Shown here: positions 26,308-34,399 of the stretch, one piece after another
Position numbering within the stretch: the first letter of the stretch is position 1
Layout of the letters: each line of letters begins with the position of its first letter
From: CAZNXJ01 sp964577115
Lineage (GTDB): Bacteria; Planctomycetota; Planctomycetia; Pirellulales; Pirellulaceae
Direction: 5' to 3'
Length of the DNA stretch: 64,000 nt
Assembly: GCA_964577115.1 (NCBI GenBank)
Contig: CAZNXJ010000005.1
Coordinates: forward strand, 124,001-188,000
Notes under the pieces: model-generated
Seen by the model: the letters and a program-made list of their open reading frames with translations, nothing else
Databases searched by the model: none
What the model was told of the DNA's origin: nothing
Made by a program: the position numbers and the translations under genes

Positions 26308-27513
26308 TCACGCGCCGTACTTTCCGAGCCGCCCAGCATTGGCCAGGGCGAGCGTCATCAGGTGCTTGGCTTCAAAGTGGCCCAGGCCGCCGCGGATCGA
26401 GGCGCTTTCGCTGAACGCTTCGAGCCCATCCGGCCGGCAGCAATCGGAGACCAGCAGCGTCGGCACGGGATGCCAGCTGTGGCTCTTCAGGTAGCTCGGC
26501 GTGCTGTGGTCGCCGGTGACGATGAGCACGGTCGGGTTGAGCTTCGTGACGCGCGGGATGATCGCATCGAACTCTTCGATCCGCTTCACCTTCGCCTCGA
26601 AATTGCCGTCCTCGCCCGTGCTGTCCGTGTACTTGTAGTGCAGGAAGAAGAAGTCGTAGTTCTTCCATTCGCTCTCGAGCACCTCTACCTGCTGCTCGAG
26701 CGTTTGCGCCTGACCGAGGATTTCCATCCCGACAAGCCGCGCGAGCCCCTTGTACATGGGATAGACCGCGATGGCCGCGGCGCGGAGTCCATAGACTTCG
26801 TCGTACGCCGGCAAGTCGGGCTTCGCCGCAAAGCCGCGCATCGTGTGGAAATTCGCTTTCGGGTGGCCGGCCAGGACGGTTCGAGCCTGCTCGAGAAAGG
26901 CCTTCGCAGCCGCCGCGGTCTTTTCACTAGCCGCATCATCAGCGATCGGATCGAGCGGCGGAACGCCAGTCGCTTGAGGATCGGTATCACGCACATTGCC
27001 GCCCAATCCCGTGCCGCGGAACACCACGACGAAGCGATGTTCTTTGACCGGCCGCACAATTGTTTCCACGTCCGGTACTTTGATTTGGCTCAATCGTTCG
27101 ACCAGTGGCGCAGCCTCTTCCGTCGAAATCCGACCAGCTCGCCGGTCCGTTATCCGGCCTTCGCCATCGATCGTGCAGAAGTTGCAGCGGACCGCAACAT
27201 CGCCTGGCTGTAGTTCGAAGCCAATTCCCGTCGCTTCCAGCGCCCCGCGGCCAATCTTGTAAACGAGCGGATCGTAGCCGAACAGCCCGAGGTGTCCCGG
27301 CCCGCTTCCCGGACTGATGCCCGGCAGCACGGGGATGCTCGCCCCTTGAACGCCTCGCCGAGCCAGCTCGTCGAGGTTCGGCGTCTGCGCCGTTTCCAGT
27401 TCGGTCTTCCCGCCCGGGGACATCGGCAGTCCCCCCAATCCGTCGGCCACGAGAAGCACAATCTTCGAATCATTCTTGACGTGAAGCTCGCGGGTCAGTT
27501 CATGCACATTCAT
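26308..27513 (-). CDS. apgM: 2,3-bisphosphoglycerate-independent phosphoglycerate mutase, archaeal type
   Basis: Interconverts 3- and 2-phosphoglycerate. 401 residues, the size of the archaeal-type ApgM, not the 510-residue GpmI. Alkaline-phosphatase fold residues: KIVLLVADGLGG (metal Asp), ISPGSGPGHLGLFGYDP (nucleophile Ser region), VFRGTGLGGNVRDTDP and LIVTGDHSTPSYLKSHSW (metal Asp/His). ATG 27513 was preferred because the 42 codons upstream have no family character. Lies 108 bp before pgi on the same strand. Confidence 0.95.
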   Translation of the reverse strand: MNVHELTRELHVKNDSKIVLLVADGLGGLPMSPGGKTELETAQTPNLDELARRGVQGASIPVLPGISPGSGPGHLGLFGYDPLVYKIGRGALEATGIGFELQPGDVAVRCNFCTIDGEGRITDRRAGRISTEEAAPLVERLSQIKVPDVETIVRPVKEHRFVVVFRGTGLGGNVRDTDPQATGVPPLDPIADDAASEKTAAAAKAFLEQARTVLAGHPKANFHTMRGFAAKPDLPAYDEVYGLRAAAIAVYPMYKGLARLVGMEILGQAQTLEQQVEVLESEWKNYDFFFLHYKYTDSTGEDGNFEAKVKRIEEFDAIIPRVTKLNPTVLIVTGDHSTPSYLKSHSWHPVPTLLVSDCCRPDGLEAFSESASIRGGLGHFEAKHLMTLALANAGRLGKYGA

Positions 27514-27673
27514 CGGCGCGGCCAGAAAAAAGAACTCTTCAGTTGGCGAACACAAACTACCCGGTAGTTGTGAACGAATCGGCCCTGGCACACAAGTGGT
27601 GCAGCGAGTGGGCCGAGCAATACGGCCGGATGTGCCCAACGATGCGTCGTTGTTGCGGAAAGTGCGACGCTAG

Positions 27674-28987
27674 CTACGGGCGAGCGGCCGCGCGGAGAAG
27701 GATGCAGCGGGCGTAGAGCAGGTTGGCGCGATCAAGCTCCTGGCTGTAGTCCGCTTCGCTTACGATCAGCGCCACACGCTCGGCGCCCGCCACCTCCACA
27801 TCGATTGGGACGAGCGGTTCGTCACCGCGGACCAGGGAGCTCGCCGTCACCTCGCGCCAGGCGCTGGCACCGCTTTGCACAAAAATACGCAGCTGCACGC
27901 TGCCTCCCGCCCCCGCCGAGCGGTCCATGGCCAATTCGAGTTGTAGCCGCTGAGCGCCGCGCGGCAGCTCGTACGCCAGGCGCGACGTGCTATGCATGCC
28001 AAGACCTTTCTCGTACAGGCCCTGGGCGGTGCGGAGCCGTCCAAGCAGCACATTGCGGTCGCGGCCGTACGGCCACGTCAGCTCGAAGAGAGGGACATGG
28101 CGGTAGCCGAGCGGTTCAAGATCCGACAAGTAAACGACCGCGGGATTTACCGGTCGCACATAACATAGTTCGCCCCACGCCAGCCCCGGCGTCGTCGCGA
28201 TCTCCGCTCCACAGGCGAGCCGAAAACGGACCTCCTGTTCCTTGGCCACTAGCGAATCGGCAACCAGCCGGCTCCCGTCGCGAAAGCCCAGCCGGGCTCC
28301 CCTCCCCTGCCCCGCAGCTTGGCGTCCGTCACCCGCTACCGCGATGGCCAGCACCTGCGTGCGTGGTATTTCCAGCTCGGTGCTGCCCATCTTCCAGCGC
28401 CATGCCGTTTCAGAATCAATCAGCTCCTCGGCCGTGAAGGGTCCCAGCCACTCGCCGACAAGCCGGTCGCCGTTTTCCAGCCAGGCTTCATCGTGCTCGC
28501 GCGGCTCACTAAGCTGGTCGAGCAACCGATCGCGGTCTTCATCCTCCGTCGGCGGCTGGAATACTAGTGCGTTTAGGATCCCACGAGGCAATTCCGCGCG
28601 ATTCCAGATCGAGCCGGCCGTGTAGGTGTTGGGGCGCGTACCGAGCGCAAACGTGCGCGGGCCAAGTTCGAGAAGGTCCGCAACAAGCAGCGAACCGTCA
28701 ACGAGCAGCAATTGGGGGTGATGAAGGTTTTCGGCAAGTTGCCCCCAATACACCAGTTGGTCGGCCCGCACCGGCTGATCCTGACCGGCTACGAACACGT
28801 TCCAATCGTCGTCGATTCGATCAATGCGCCCGTTCCAGCTCGCCCCATCCACCATGCGTGCCGTCTGCATCTCGGCAGCCCATCCCGGGATGGAGAAACA
28901 CCATGCCAAGAGAACCCCGCGGAGGATCACGCCTAAGTACGCCCAGGCGGGTGCACTCGAGCGAATGCGTTTCGTGAGCTGTTTCAT
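27674..28987 (-). CDS. Exported protein with C-terminal NPCBM domain
   Basis: 437 residues. ATG 28987 is preceded by GAGG with about 6-7 nt spacing. Signal peptide to about residue 40 (GVLLAWCFSIPGWA). The middle is beta-rich with no family recognised. The C-terminal 150 residues match NPCBM/NEW2: GLYEKGLGMHSTSRLAYELP, VQLRIFVQSG and VPIDVEVAGAERVALIV. NPCBM is a predicted carbohydrate-binding module. Last gene of the MoxR/VWA unit, 46 bp after the prenyltransferase-repeat gene. Confidence 0.85.
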   Translation of the reverse strand: MKQLTKRIRSSAPAWAYLGVILRGVLLAWCFSIPGWAAEMQTARMVDGASWNGRIDRIDDDWNVFVAGQDQPVRADQLVYWGQLAENLHHPQLLLVDGSLLVADLLELGPRTFALGTRPNTYTAGSIWNRAELPRGILNALVFQPPTEDEDRDRLLDQLSEPREHDEAWLENGDRLVGEWLGPFTAEELIDSETAWRWKMGSTELEIPRTQVLAIAVAGDGRQAAGQGRGARLGFRDGSRLVADSLVAKEQEVRFRLACGAEIATTPGLAWGELCYVRPVNPAVVYLSDLEPLGYRHVPLFELTWPYGRDRNVLLGRLRTAQGLYEKGLGMHSTSRLAYELPRGAQRLQLELAMDRSAGAGGSVQLRIFVQSGASAWREVTASSLVRGDEPLVPIDVEVAGAERVALIVSEADYSQELDRANLLYARCILLRAAARP

Positions 28988-28995
28988 CGCGGTCC

Positions 28996-29032
28996 TCTTA
29001 TCCGTGCCTGGCCGTGCACATCCGTGGTTTCC
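28996..29032. repeat. CATCCGTGGT copy with flanking TCCGTG
   Basis: CATCCGTGGT at 29019-29028, with a degenerate ATCCGTGCC 20 bp before it. Same 10-mer as the two copies at 4355-4401. It sits in the spacer before the NPCBM gene. Confidence 0.5.
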
Positions 29033-29033
29033 T

Positions 29034-30083
29034 CTACCTCTGAAAAATCGGCAGATGACTGCGAGGCATCTGTAGGACGAGGCACGCCATCGCCGTTCCG
29101 TACTCGGGACAGATCGTGTCGAACCAGTCTCCGGCGCGTAGCTGACGCGCGAGGATTTGATCGCGCACAGCCGGGTACCATTGCCTCCAGATCTCGCCGC
29201 CCACCTGGTACATGGCCTGCACGGCATAGTACTGGCCATAGAAATAGTACGATTCGCCAAGCGCCGGATTTCGGTGCGGGGCGTGGGTCAGCATATACGC
29301 AACGGCGCGGTCAATTTCTTCGCCCTCATAGATCCCCGCACTTTGCAGCGCCACGACGCCGGCCGCCGTGCGCGGAAACGCGCTAGGGCCAGGCTGTGAC
29401 AGCATGTACATGAAACCGCCATCCGGGTTCTGGCAGCGTTTGACGTACGCAATGCAGCGGTCGACCGTTTCGGTCGGTACAAAGATGCCCGCATTTCGCG
29501 CGGCGCGCAGCGCCATGATCTCGGCGATCGTCACCGAAATATCCGCATCGTGACGGCGCGGTTCATACCGCCAGCCTCCTTCGTGATTTTGCGTGTTTAC
29601 GATCAAGCGCACCGCGCGCGTCAAGCGTTCGCGCACGCGCGGATCGTGCAACATGCCGAAAATTTCCGCGAGGAATAGCGTCGCAAAGCCGTGGCCGTAC
29701 ATCGGCCCCTGCCCCACATGCAGCGGTGAGGAAATTAGACCGCTGGCTTGCGAGTGGCGGAGAACATACTCCGCGCAGCGATTCACCTGCTCGCCGAATC
29801 GGCCGCGACCGGGTGTCGAGCCGTGGGACATGAACGCGAGGCCAGCGAGCGCTACTACGGCCACATTCAGCGAATAGCCGGCACGGCCGAACGAACCGTC
29901 TTCATTTTGCCGTGATGCCAGATAGACCAGCCCCCGCTCGATCGCCTCCCGCGTCGCCGGCGTCATGAACTCACTGGGGGACTCCGGCGCTTCCGGCTGC
30001 GCGAACAGCGAACGCGCGGGCAGCGCGAGGCCAGCCAGGGCGGCTTTCAACAAGCACCGTCGATCGAAGTCCACCACACGCAT
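29034..30083 (-). CDS. Tat-exported prenyltransferase/squalene-cyclase repeat protein
   Basis: 349 residues. N-terminus DRRCLLKAALAGLALPA is a Tat-type signal (RR-x-x-LK). The body is built of alpha/alpha repeats with QNEDGSFGRAGYS, NTQNHEGGWRY and CQNPDGGFMY, the QxxxGGW-type signature of the prenyltransferase/squalene oxidase fold. There is no DXDD or DCTAE cyclase motif, so it is more likely a binding or scaffold protein. Found in the planctomycete MoxR/VWA gene set. 19 bp downstream of the Gln-rich protein gene. Confidence 0.88.
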   Translation of the reverse strand: MRVVDFDRRCLLKAALAGLALPARSLFAQPEAPESPSEFMTPATREAIERGLVYLASRQNEDGSFGRAGYSLNVAVVALAGLAFMSHGSTPGRGRFGEQVNRCAEYVLRHSQASGLISSPLHVGQGPMYGHGFATLFLAEIFGMLHDPRVRERLTRAVRLIVNTQNHEGGWRYEPRRHDADISVTIAEIMALRAARNAGIFVPTETVDRCIAYVKRCQNPDGGFMYMLSQPGPSAFPRTAAGVVALQSAGIYEGEEIDRAVAYMLTHAPHRNPALGESYYFYGQYYAVQAMYQVGGEIWRQWYPAVRDQILARQLRAGDWFDTICPEYGTAMACLVLQMPRSHLPIFQR

Positions 30084-30102
30084 GGCCCGTGTCCTCGGCC
30101 GC

Positions 30103-30666
30103 TTACCGCGATCCCGCCTCCGTAGAAGTACGCTGCGCGTCCTCGGCCAATCGCTGATAAAACTGCTCGATCAGGTCCTCGTACTTCGGAAGAAATCGTT
30201 CGATCGCCGCACTCTGGAGCTGCTGCCGCACGCGTTCGGGTAAATGTCCCCACGCTCGGTCCAGGGCCCCGCCACCGGTGGCGTCTTTGTCGCCAGTCCG
30301 ATCGCTGGGCGGCTCGCTTGATTCGCCTCCACTGCCCTGCCCCGCCTGCTCGCCGGCCTGCTCGCCCGGCGGCGTCTCATCGGGATCCGCAGGCGCCTCC
30401 TGCGTGGCCCCCGTCTGCTGCTCACTCTGCTGTAGCTGGCGTTCCCGTTGCGCAATGAGCCGCGACAGATCGGCAACCGCTTGCTGCTGGAGCTGCTGCG
30501 TTTCGGGCGACGTGTCGCCCTGCATCAGCCGCGCGTGTGCATCGCGCATGCGAGCCCGGGCGGCTGCGAGCGGCTGCGTTTCCGGTGCCGCTCCGAGGTC
30601 CTCGCCAGCCGGCTGTTGCAATAGCATGGCCGTCAGAACCGTGAGTGAATAGATAATGGCCGTCAT
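30103..30666 (-). CDS. Small exported Gln/Glu-rich protein
   Basis: 187 residues from ATG 30666. N-terminal hydrophobic segment (IIYSLTVLTAMLLQQ) is a signal or anchor. Then a Gln/Ala/Arg-rich helical segment, a Gly/Pro/Ser/Asp-rich disordered middle, and a conserved-looking C-terminal helix (GHLPERVRQQLQSAAIERFL then PKYEDLIEQFYQRLAED). The last part resembles the tail found in proteins of this operon in other planctomycetes, function unknown. Lies 16 bp after the large coiled-coil gene. Confidence 0.78.
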   Translation of the reverse strand: MTAIIYSLTVLTAMLLQQPAGEDLGAAPETQPLAAARARMRDAHARLMQGDTSPETQQLQQQAVADLSRLIAQRERQLQQSEQQTGATQEAPADPDETPPGEQAGEQAGQGSGGESSEPPSDRTGDKDATGGGALDRAWGHLPERVRQQLQSAAIERFLPKYEDLIEQFYQRLAEDAQRTSTEAGSR

Positions 30667-30682
30667 CGCGTCGGCTCGTCTC

Positions 30683-33600
30683 TCAGGGTAACAGGTTCTC
30701 ATCCAAGTCGCGCAGAAGCTGCTCGCGATCCGCGGGCGAAGGCTGCTCGGGCTGCACTTCGCTGCTCGGCGTATCCGAACCCTTGCTCAGCAGCTGATCC
30801 ACGAGTTCGGAAAGCTGCCCTTGCTCGGCTGCCAGTCGCTCGGCCTGGCGCTGCTCGGCCGCCGTCCAGCTTCCTCGGCGGCTCCGCACTTCTTGCAGCG
30901 CGATCGTCCGCTCGAGCAGCGATTCTTGTGCAAGGCGGATCAGCTTGAGTTCCTCGAGTGACAGTGCCGGTACTGAGTCAGCCGGTGGCGTTTGGTCGGA
31001 TGATGGCGAATCGGTGCTGCTCAAGTTCTCCGACGCATCGGGGGGAGCTGCTTGCGGAGCCGCGGCCATGCGCAGGCGTTCCAGTCGATCGACCGCCGAC
31101 TGTTGCCACTGCCGAGTTTCCTCGCCCGGATTTTCTTGCTCGAGCAGTTCCGCGGCCTGCCGCATGTCCTGCTGCACCGCATCAAGGTGCATTGAGAACG
31201 CCAGCGAGCTGCCCAGCGCCGCACGCTGGGACTCGACCTGCTGAGCGAGCTGGCGTTGGCGCTGGGCGAGCTGCTCCAGAACCAGCCGCTGCGATGCCGA
31301 TAGCGAACCCTGTTCGCGCTGCACATCATCCAGCGCCATCGTGCCCTGGAGCAACTCGCGCTGTTGCTGTTCCACGCGGCTGATTTCATCAAGTGTCTGC
31401 TCGATCTGCTGCCGCAGTTGCTGTCGGCCTACCTGGCCGAGTTCGGCATCCAGTCGCGCTTCAGCCGACGCCAAAGCTTCCAGGGCCTCGTTGGCCCGTG
31501 GCTGCGCTTCGTCGAGCGAGCGTTCGACGGAATTGGCAGCGTCTTGCATGGCACCGGTGGCTTGTTCGAGTTCGCGAGCAGCCGCGGACCCAGCACGCGA
31601 CGCCTGCCGCTCCAGGCGTCCCGTCTGTTCTGCGATTCGTCGCTGTTGTTCGGCCACTTTTCGCGAACGCTCGGCACGTTGCTGCTCATCGGCCTCTCGC
31701 TGTAGTTCGGCTAGCGCCGCGTTCAGAGCCGCCTGCTCCTCGCGAATCTGCGCCAGTTCGTCGCGCGTCCGCTGAAGCTGCGCGGCACGTTCCGCGGCAC
31801 TCGTCGCGCGCCGCGCGAGCAGCGTATCCGCCAATTTCTCGAGCGCGGCTGTGGCTTCGTTCTGTCGCCGCAGAGCTTCCGCCAACCGATTCTGCTCGAG
31901 GCCCGTACTGCTCGTCCGCATCGTGCCGCCGATGTTGTCGCTGCGTGCCTGTTCGACTGCGTCGGCAAGCCGCTGGGCGGTTTGGGAGTCCGTCGCCGCG
32001 AGGGCTTGCCGGCGGGCTTCGAGTCGGCCGAGCAGACTATCGTAGCGGCGTGCCAGTTCGCTCTGCCGGCGCCCGAGCTGCCGCAGCTGCGTGCGAATCG
32101 GAGCCGGCAGGTCGAGCAGCTCGCGGCCGAGCGTCTGCGGCTGGAGTTCGGCCGTCGCCTGGGCCAGCCGATGTTGTTCGACTCCCAGTTGCTCGACGTC
32201 CCGCACCAGCCGGCGGAAATCCTCCCACGCGTTGAGCCGCTCGGCGAGCCCCTCGAGCCGCGCGAGCGCCGTCTGCTGCCCGGCGGTGGCAGCCTCGAGG
32301 CGCCGAGGCAATTCGGCCGGCACGACGGGAGCCGGCTCGAGCTGCCGGGGAACCAGCTTGGTCGCCGCTAGGAGCTCGCGCTGGATCTGCGGGAGCAGCT
32401 GCTGCTCGATATCCCACAGCTCGCGCGCCACCTCTGTCAGCCTCTCGCGCACCTCCGAGCTGCCTGCCTGGTTGATCTCAAGCTGCGCGCGGAGCTGCTG
32501 CACTTGCGACAAGACACTGTCACTTCCTTCTCCCAGGATCTGGCTGGTACGCCGCTGCGCCATCTCGGCGCTTTGAAGCTGGTCGATCTGCGGGCGAGCA
32601 AGTTGTGTCGATAGCTCGAGCTGCACGCTGATCGCGACGGCTTGCTGCCGGGCTTCTCGCTGGACGCGGATCGCTTCGAGCAGGCGCGCGACGATGGAGG
32701 CTTGCGCCTGTGCCATGCGCTGTTCGAGTTCCTCGGGCGCAATGATTCGCACGCGCTGGGCGCTGCTGCTGGCTACCTGTGGCTTGCTGTCCCGCGCGAC
32801 GGCCGCGATTTCGAGCACCGTGCCGGGGGCAAGTTCCAGCGTCCCCGCGTCCCAGGTCGTGGACGCGCGCAGCTCATCTCCCGTGCTCGACGATTCCGCC
32901 GTCCTGCTCTGCGGTTCTCCCGGTGGGTCGCTGGCCAGCGGATACGTTTCTTCTCGGCCGTCAGGCAATCGCACCAGTAGTTCGAGTGACACCACATCGA
33001 GATCATCGCGGGCCGCCGCCTCGATGGGCACGATCGCGCTGGGAGTAATGACACCGGTCGAACTGATGGTCGCGAGTCGCACGCTCGGCGGTTGATCCGT
33101 GATCGCTCGCAGCTCCCACCGCTGGCTCGCAAAGCGCCGCCCCCGTTCATCGGTCATCGTTAGCCAGTACGTTCCGGACTGCTGCACCGTAATCGCCGAA
33201 GCACCATCGGCGGGCAGACGAAATTCGCGCCCGCCCGACAGCAGCTCGCCGGCGACCGGCTTCTCAGAATCGCTTGCCAGGGCTCCTGCTGGCTGCGTGT
33301 GAAGCGTAATTTTCGAAAGCGGACGGTCGACGCGTCCGCGAAAGTCGAGCCGCGAGCCGGCAAGCGCCTGCACGGGTCCGCTCGCTTCGAACTCGGCGGT
33401 ACGCGCGTACGCCGGCGGCTGGACGCGAACCGTGAAGCGTTCAAGCGACGGTGGTTCGACTAGTGTCAATAACTGCCACGGCATCGTGTCGTCGTCGCCT
33501 CCCACTGCTCGGTAGCGAAACGATCGGTGCACGTTCGCCAGCCGGTGCGTCATCCGACCACCGGCGAATCGCATCGCATACGTCTCGATGGCGCTTGGCG

Positions 33601-34300
33601 GATCCCCGTCGAACCAGTAATGGATCTCGACCGCTTCGGGAAGCTGGTCGTTGCGGTCGATTAAGATGGCTTCGAAATCCTTTCCCGGCCCTAAGTGGGT
33701 CGGCGGATCAACGAAAACCAAACTGTTTCGGCGCGGCCAGTCGAGTTTGGCCCACGGCATGGCGAGCCGCTGCGAGGCAAGGCGCACGGCTGCGGGATTG
33801 ATGAAGGTCAGCAACATGGCGACGGCAACCGCCACGAGCGCGAGCATCATTGCGCGTCGGGGGCTCTGCGGCGAAAGGCATTGTTCGAGCCGATAGTTGG
33901 CCAGCTCGGCCGTAACTTCCTCGATCAGCGCCGCGCGGAGCCTCGGAGAGCCGCCGTGCGCATCCGCGTCGTCCGTTTCGAGAAACGCGACGGCGCTCGA
34001 AAGCCGATCGCCGAGCTGCGGGTAGCACTTTTCAATGGACAGCGCAGTACTGACATCGCTGCGGTGAAAGGTAAGAACGGGAGCGAGCAGGCGCGCGATG
34101 GCTACGACGGCAATGGCCAGCACGCCGAGCGACACAAGCCAACGCAGACCGGGCTCGCGATACCGAACCCAATAATCGAGCGTGCCGGCCAGTATCAAGC
34201 CGAATACGACAACCGCCACGCACAGAGCGACACTGCGCAGCAGCAGAAGTCGCCATTCACGGCGCGCAAGTCGGCGAATCGTAGTCTGAAGTACATGCAT
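30683..34300 (-). CDS. Giant membrane-anchored coiled-coil protein, DUF4175-like
   Basis: 1205 residues from ATG 34300 (a GTG at 34327 is possible). Two membrane helices in the first 75 residues and a third near 165-185 (MLALVAVAVAMLLTFINPA). Residues about 190-530 are beta-rich with IEIHYWFDGDPPSA, matching the extracytoplasmic region of DUF4175-type proteins. From about 540 to the end the protein is almost pure coiled coil (Gln, Glu, Arg, Ala, Leu rich; repeats such as QRQLAQQVESQ). Part of the MoxR/VWA unit. Possibly a periplasmic rod or scaffold. Confidence 0.82.
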   Translation of the reverse strand: MHVLQTTIRRLARREWRLLLLRSVALCVAVVVFGLILAGTLDYWVRYREPGLRWLVSLGVLAIAVVAIARLLAPVLTFHRSDVSTALSIEKCYPQLGDRLSSAVAFLETDDADAHGGSPRLRAALIEEVTAELANYRLEQCLSPQSPRRAMMLALVAVAVAMLLTFINPAAVRLASQRLAMPWAKLDWPRRNSLVFVDPPTHLGPGKDFEAILIDRNDQLPEAVEIHYWFDGDPPSAIETYAMRFAGGRMTHRLANVHRSFRYRAVGGDDDTMPWQLLTLVEPPSLERFTVRVQPPAYARTAEFEASGPVQALAGSRLDFRGRVDRPLSKITLHTQPAGALASDSEKPVAGELLSGGREFRLPADGASAITVQQSGTYWLTMTDERGRRFASQRWELRAITDQPPSVRLATISSTGVITPSAIVPIEAAARDDLDVVSLELLVRLPDGREETYPLASDPPGEPQSRTAESSSTGDELRASTTWDAGTLELAPGTVLEIAAVARDSKPQVASSSAQRVRIIAPEELEQRMAQAQASIVARLLEAIRVQREARQQAVAISVQLELSTQLARPQIDQLQSAEMAQRRTSQILGEGSDSVLSQVQQLRAQLEINQAGSSEVRERLTEVARELWDIEQQLLPQIQRELLAATKLVPRQLEPAPVVPAELPRRLEAATAGQQTALARLEGLAERLNAWEDFRRLVRDVEQLGVEQHRLAQATAELQPQTLGRELLDLPAPIRTQLRQLGRRQSELARRYDSLLGRLEARRQALAATDSQTAQRLADAVEQARSDNIGGTMRTSSTGLEQNRLAEALRRQNEATAALEKLADTLLARRATSAAERAAQLQRTRDELAQIREEQAALNAALAELQREADEQQRAERSRKVAEQQRRIAEQTGRLERQASRAGSAAARELEQATGAMQDAANSVERSLDEAQPRANEALEALASAEARLDAELGQVGRQQLRQQIEQTLDEISRVEQQQRELLQGTMALDDVQREQGSLSASQRLVLEQLAQRQRQLAQQVESQRAALGSSLAFSMHLDAVQQDMRQAAELLEQENPGEETRQWQQSAVDRLERLRMAAAPQAAPPDASENLSSTDSPSSDQTPPADSVPALSLEELKLIRLAQESLLERTIALQEVRSRRGSWTAAEQRQAERLAAEQGQLSELVDQLLSKGSDTPSSEVQPEQPSPADREQLLRDLDENLLP

Positions 34301-34352
34301 CGATGCAGACACAGCAAGCCTGGCCACGTGGTCCCACGAACCCGCTCATTCT

Positions 34353-34399
34353 ATCCACTCAACCGCGTTCATCCGCGTGCACCTGCCGGTTTTGCTGCT
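34353..34399. other. Spacer with degenerate CATCCG repeat
   Basis: Between the coiled-coil and VWA genes. Holds TCATCCGCGTGC (34369-34380), a diverged form of the CATCCGTGGT element. Nothing else is seen. Confidence 0.3.

Noticed and set aside
27514..27639. N-terminal extension of the phosphoglycerate mutase
   Set aside because: The conserved family start is at 27513, and the extension is Cys/Arg/Pro-rich with no ribosome binding site.
29034..30083. Squalene-hopene cyclase
   Set aside because: Too short, with a Tat signal and no DXDD motif. Only the repeat fold is shared.
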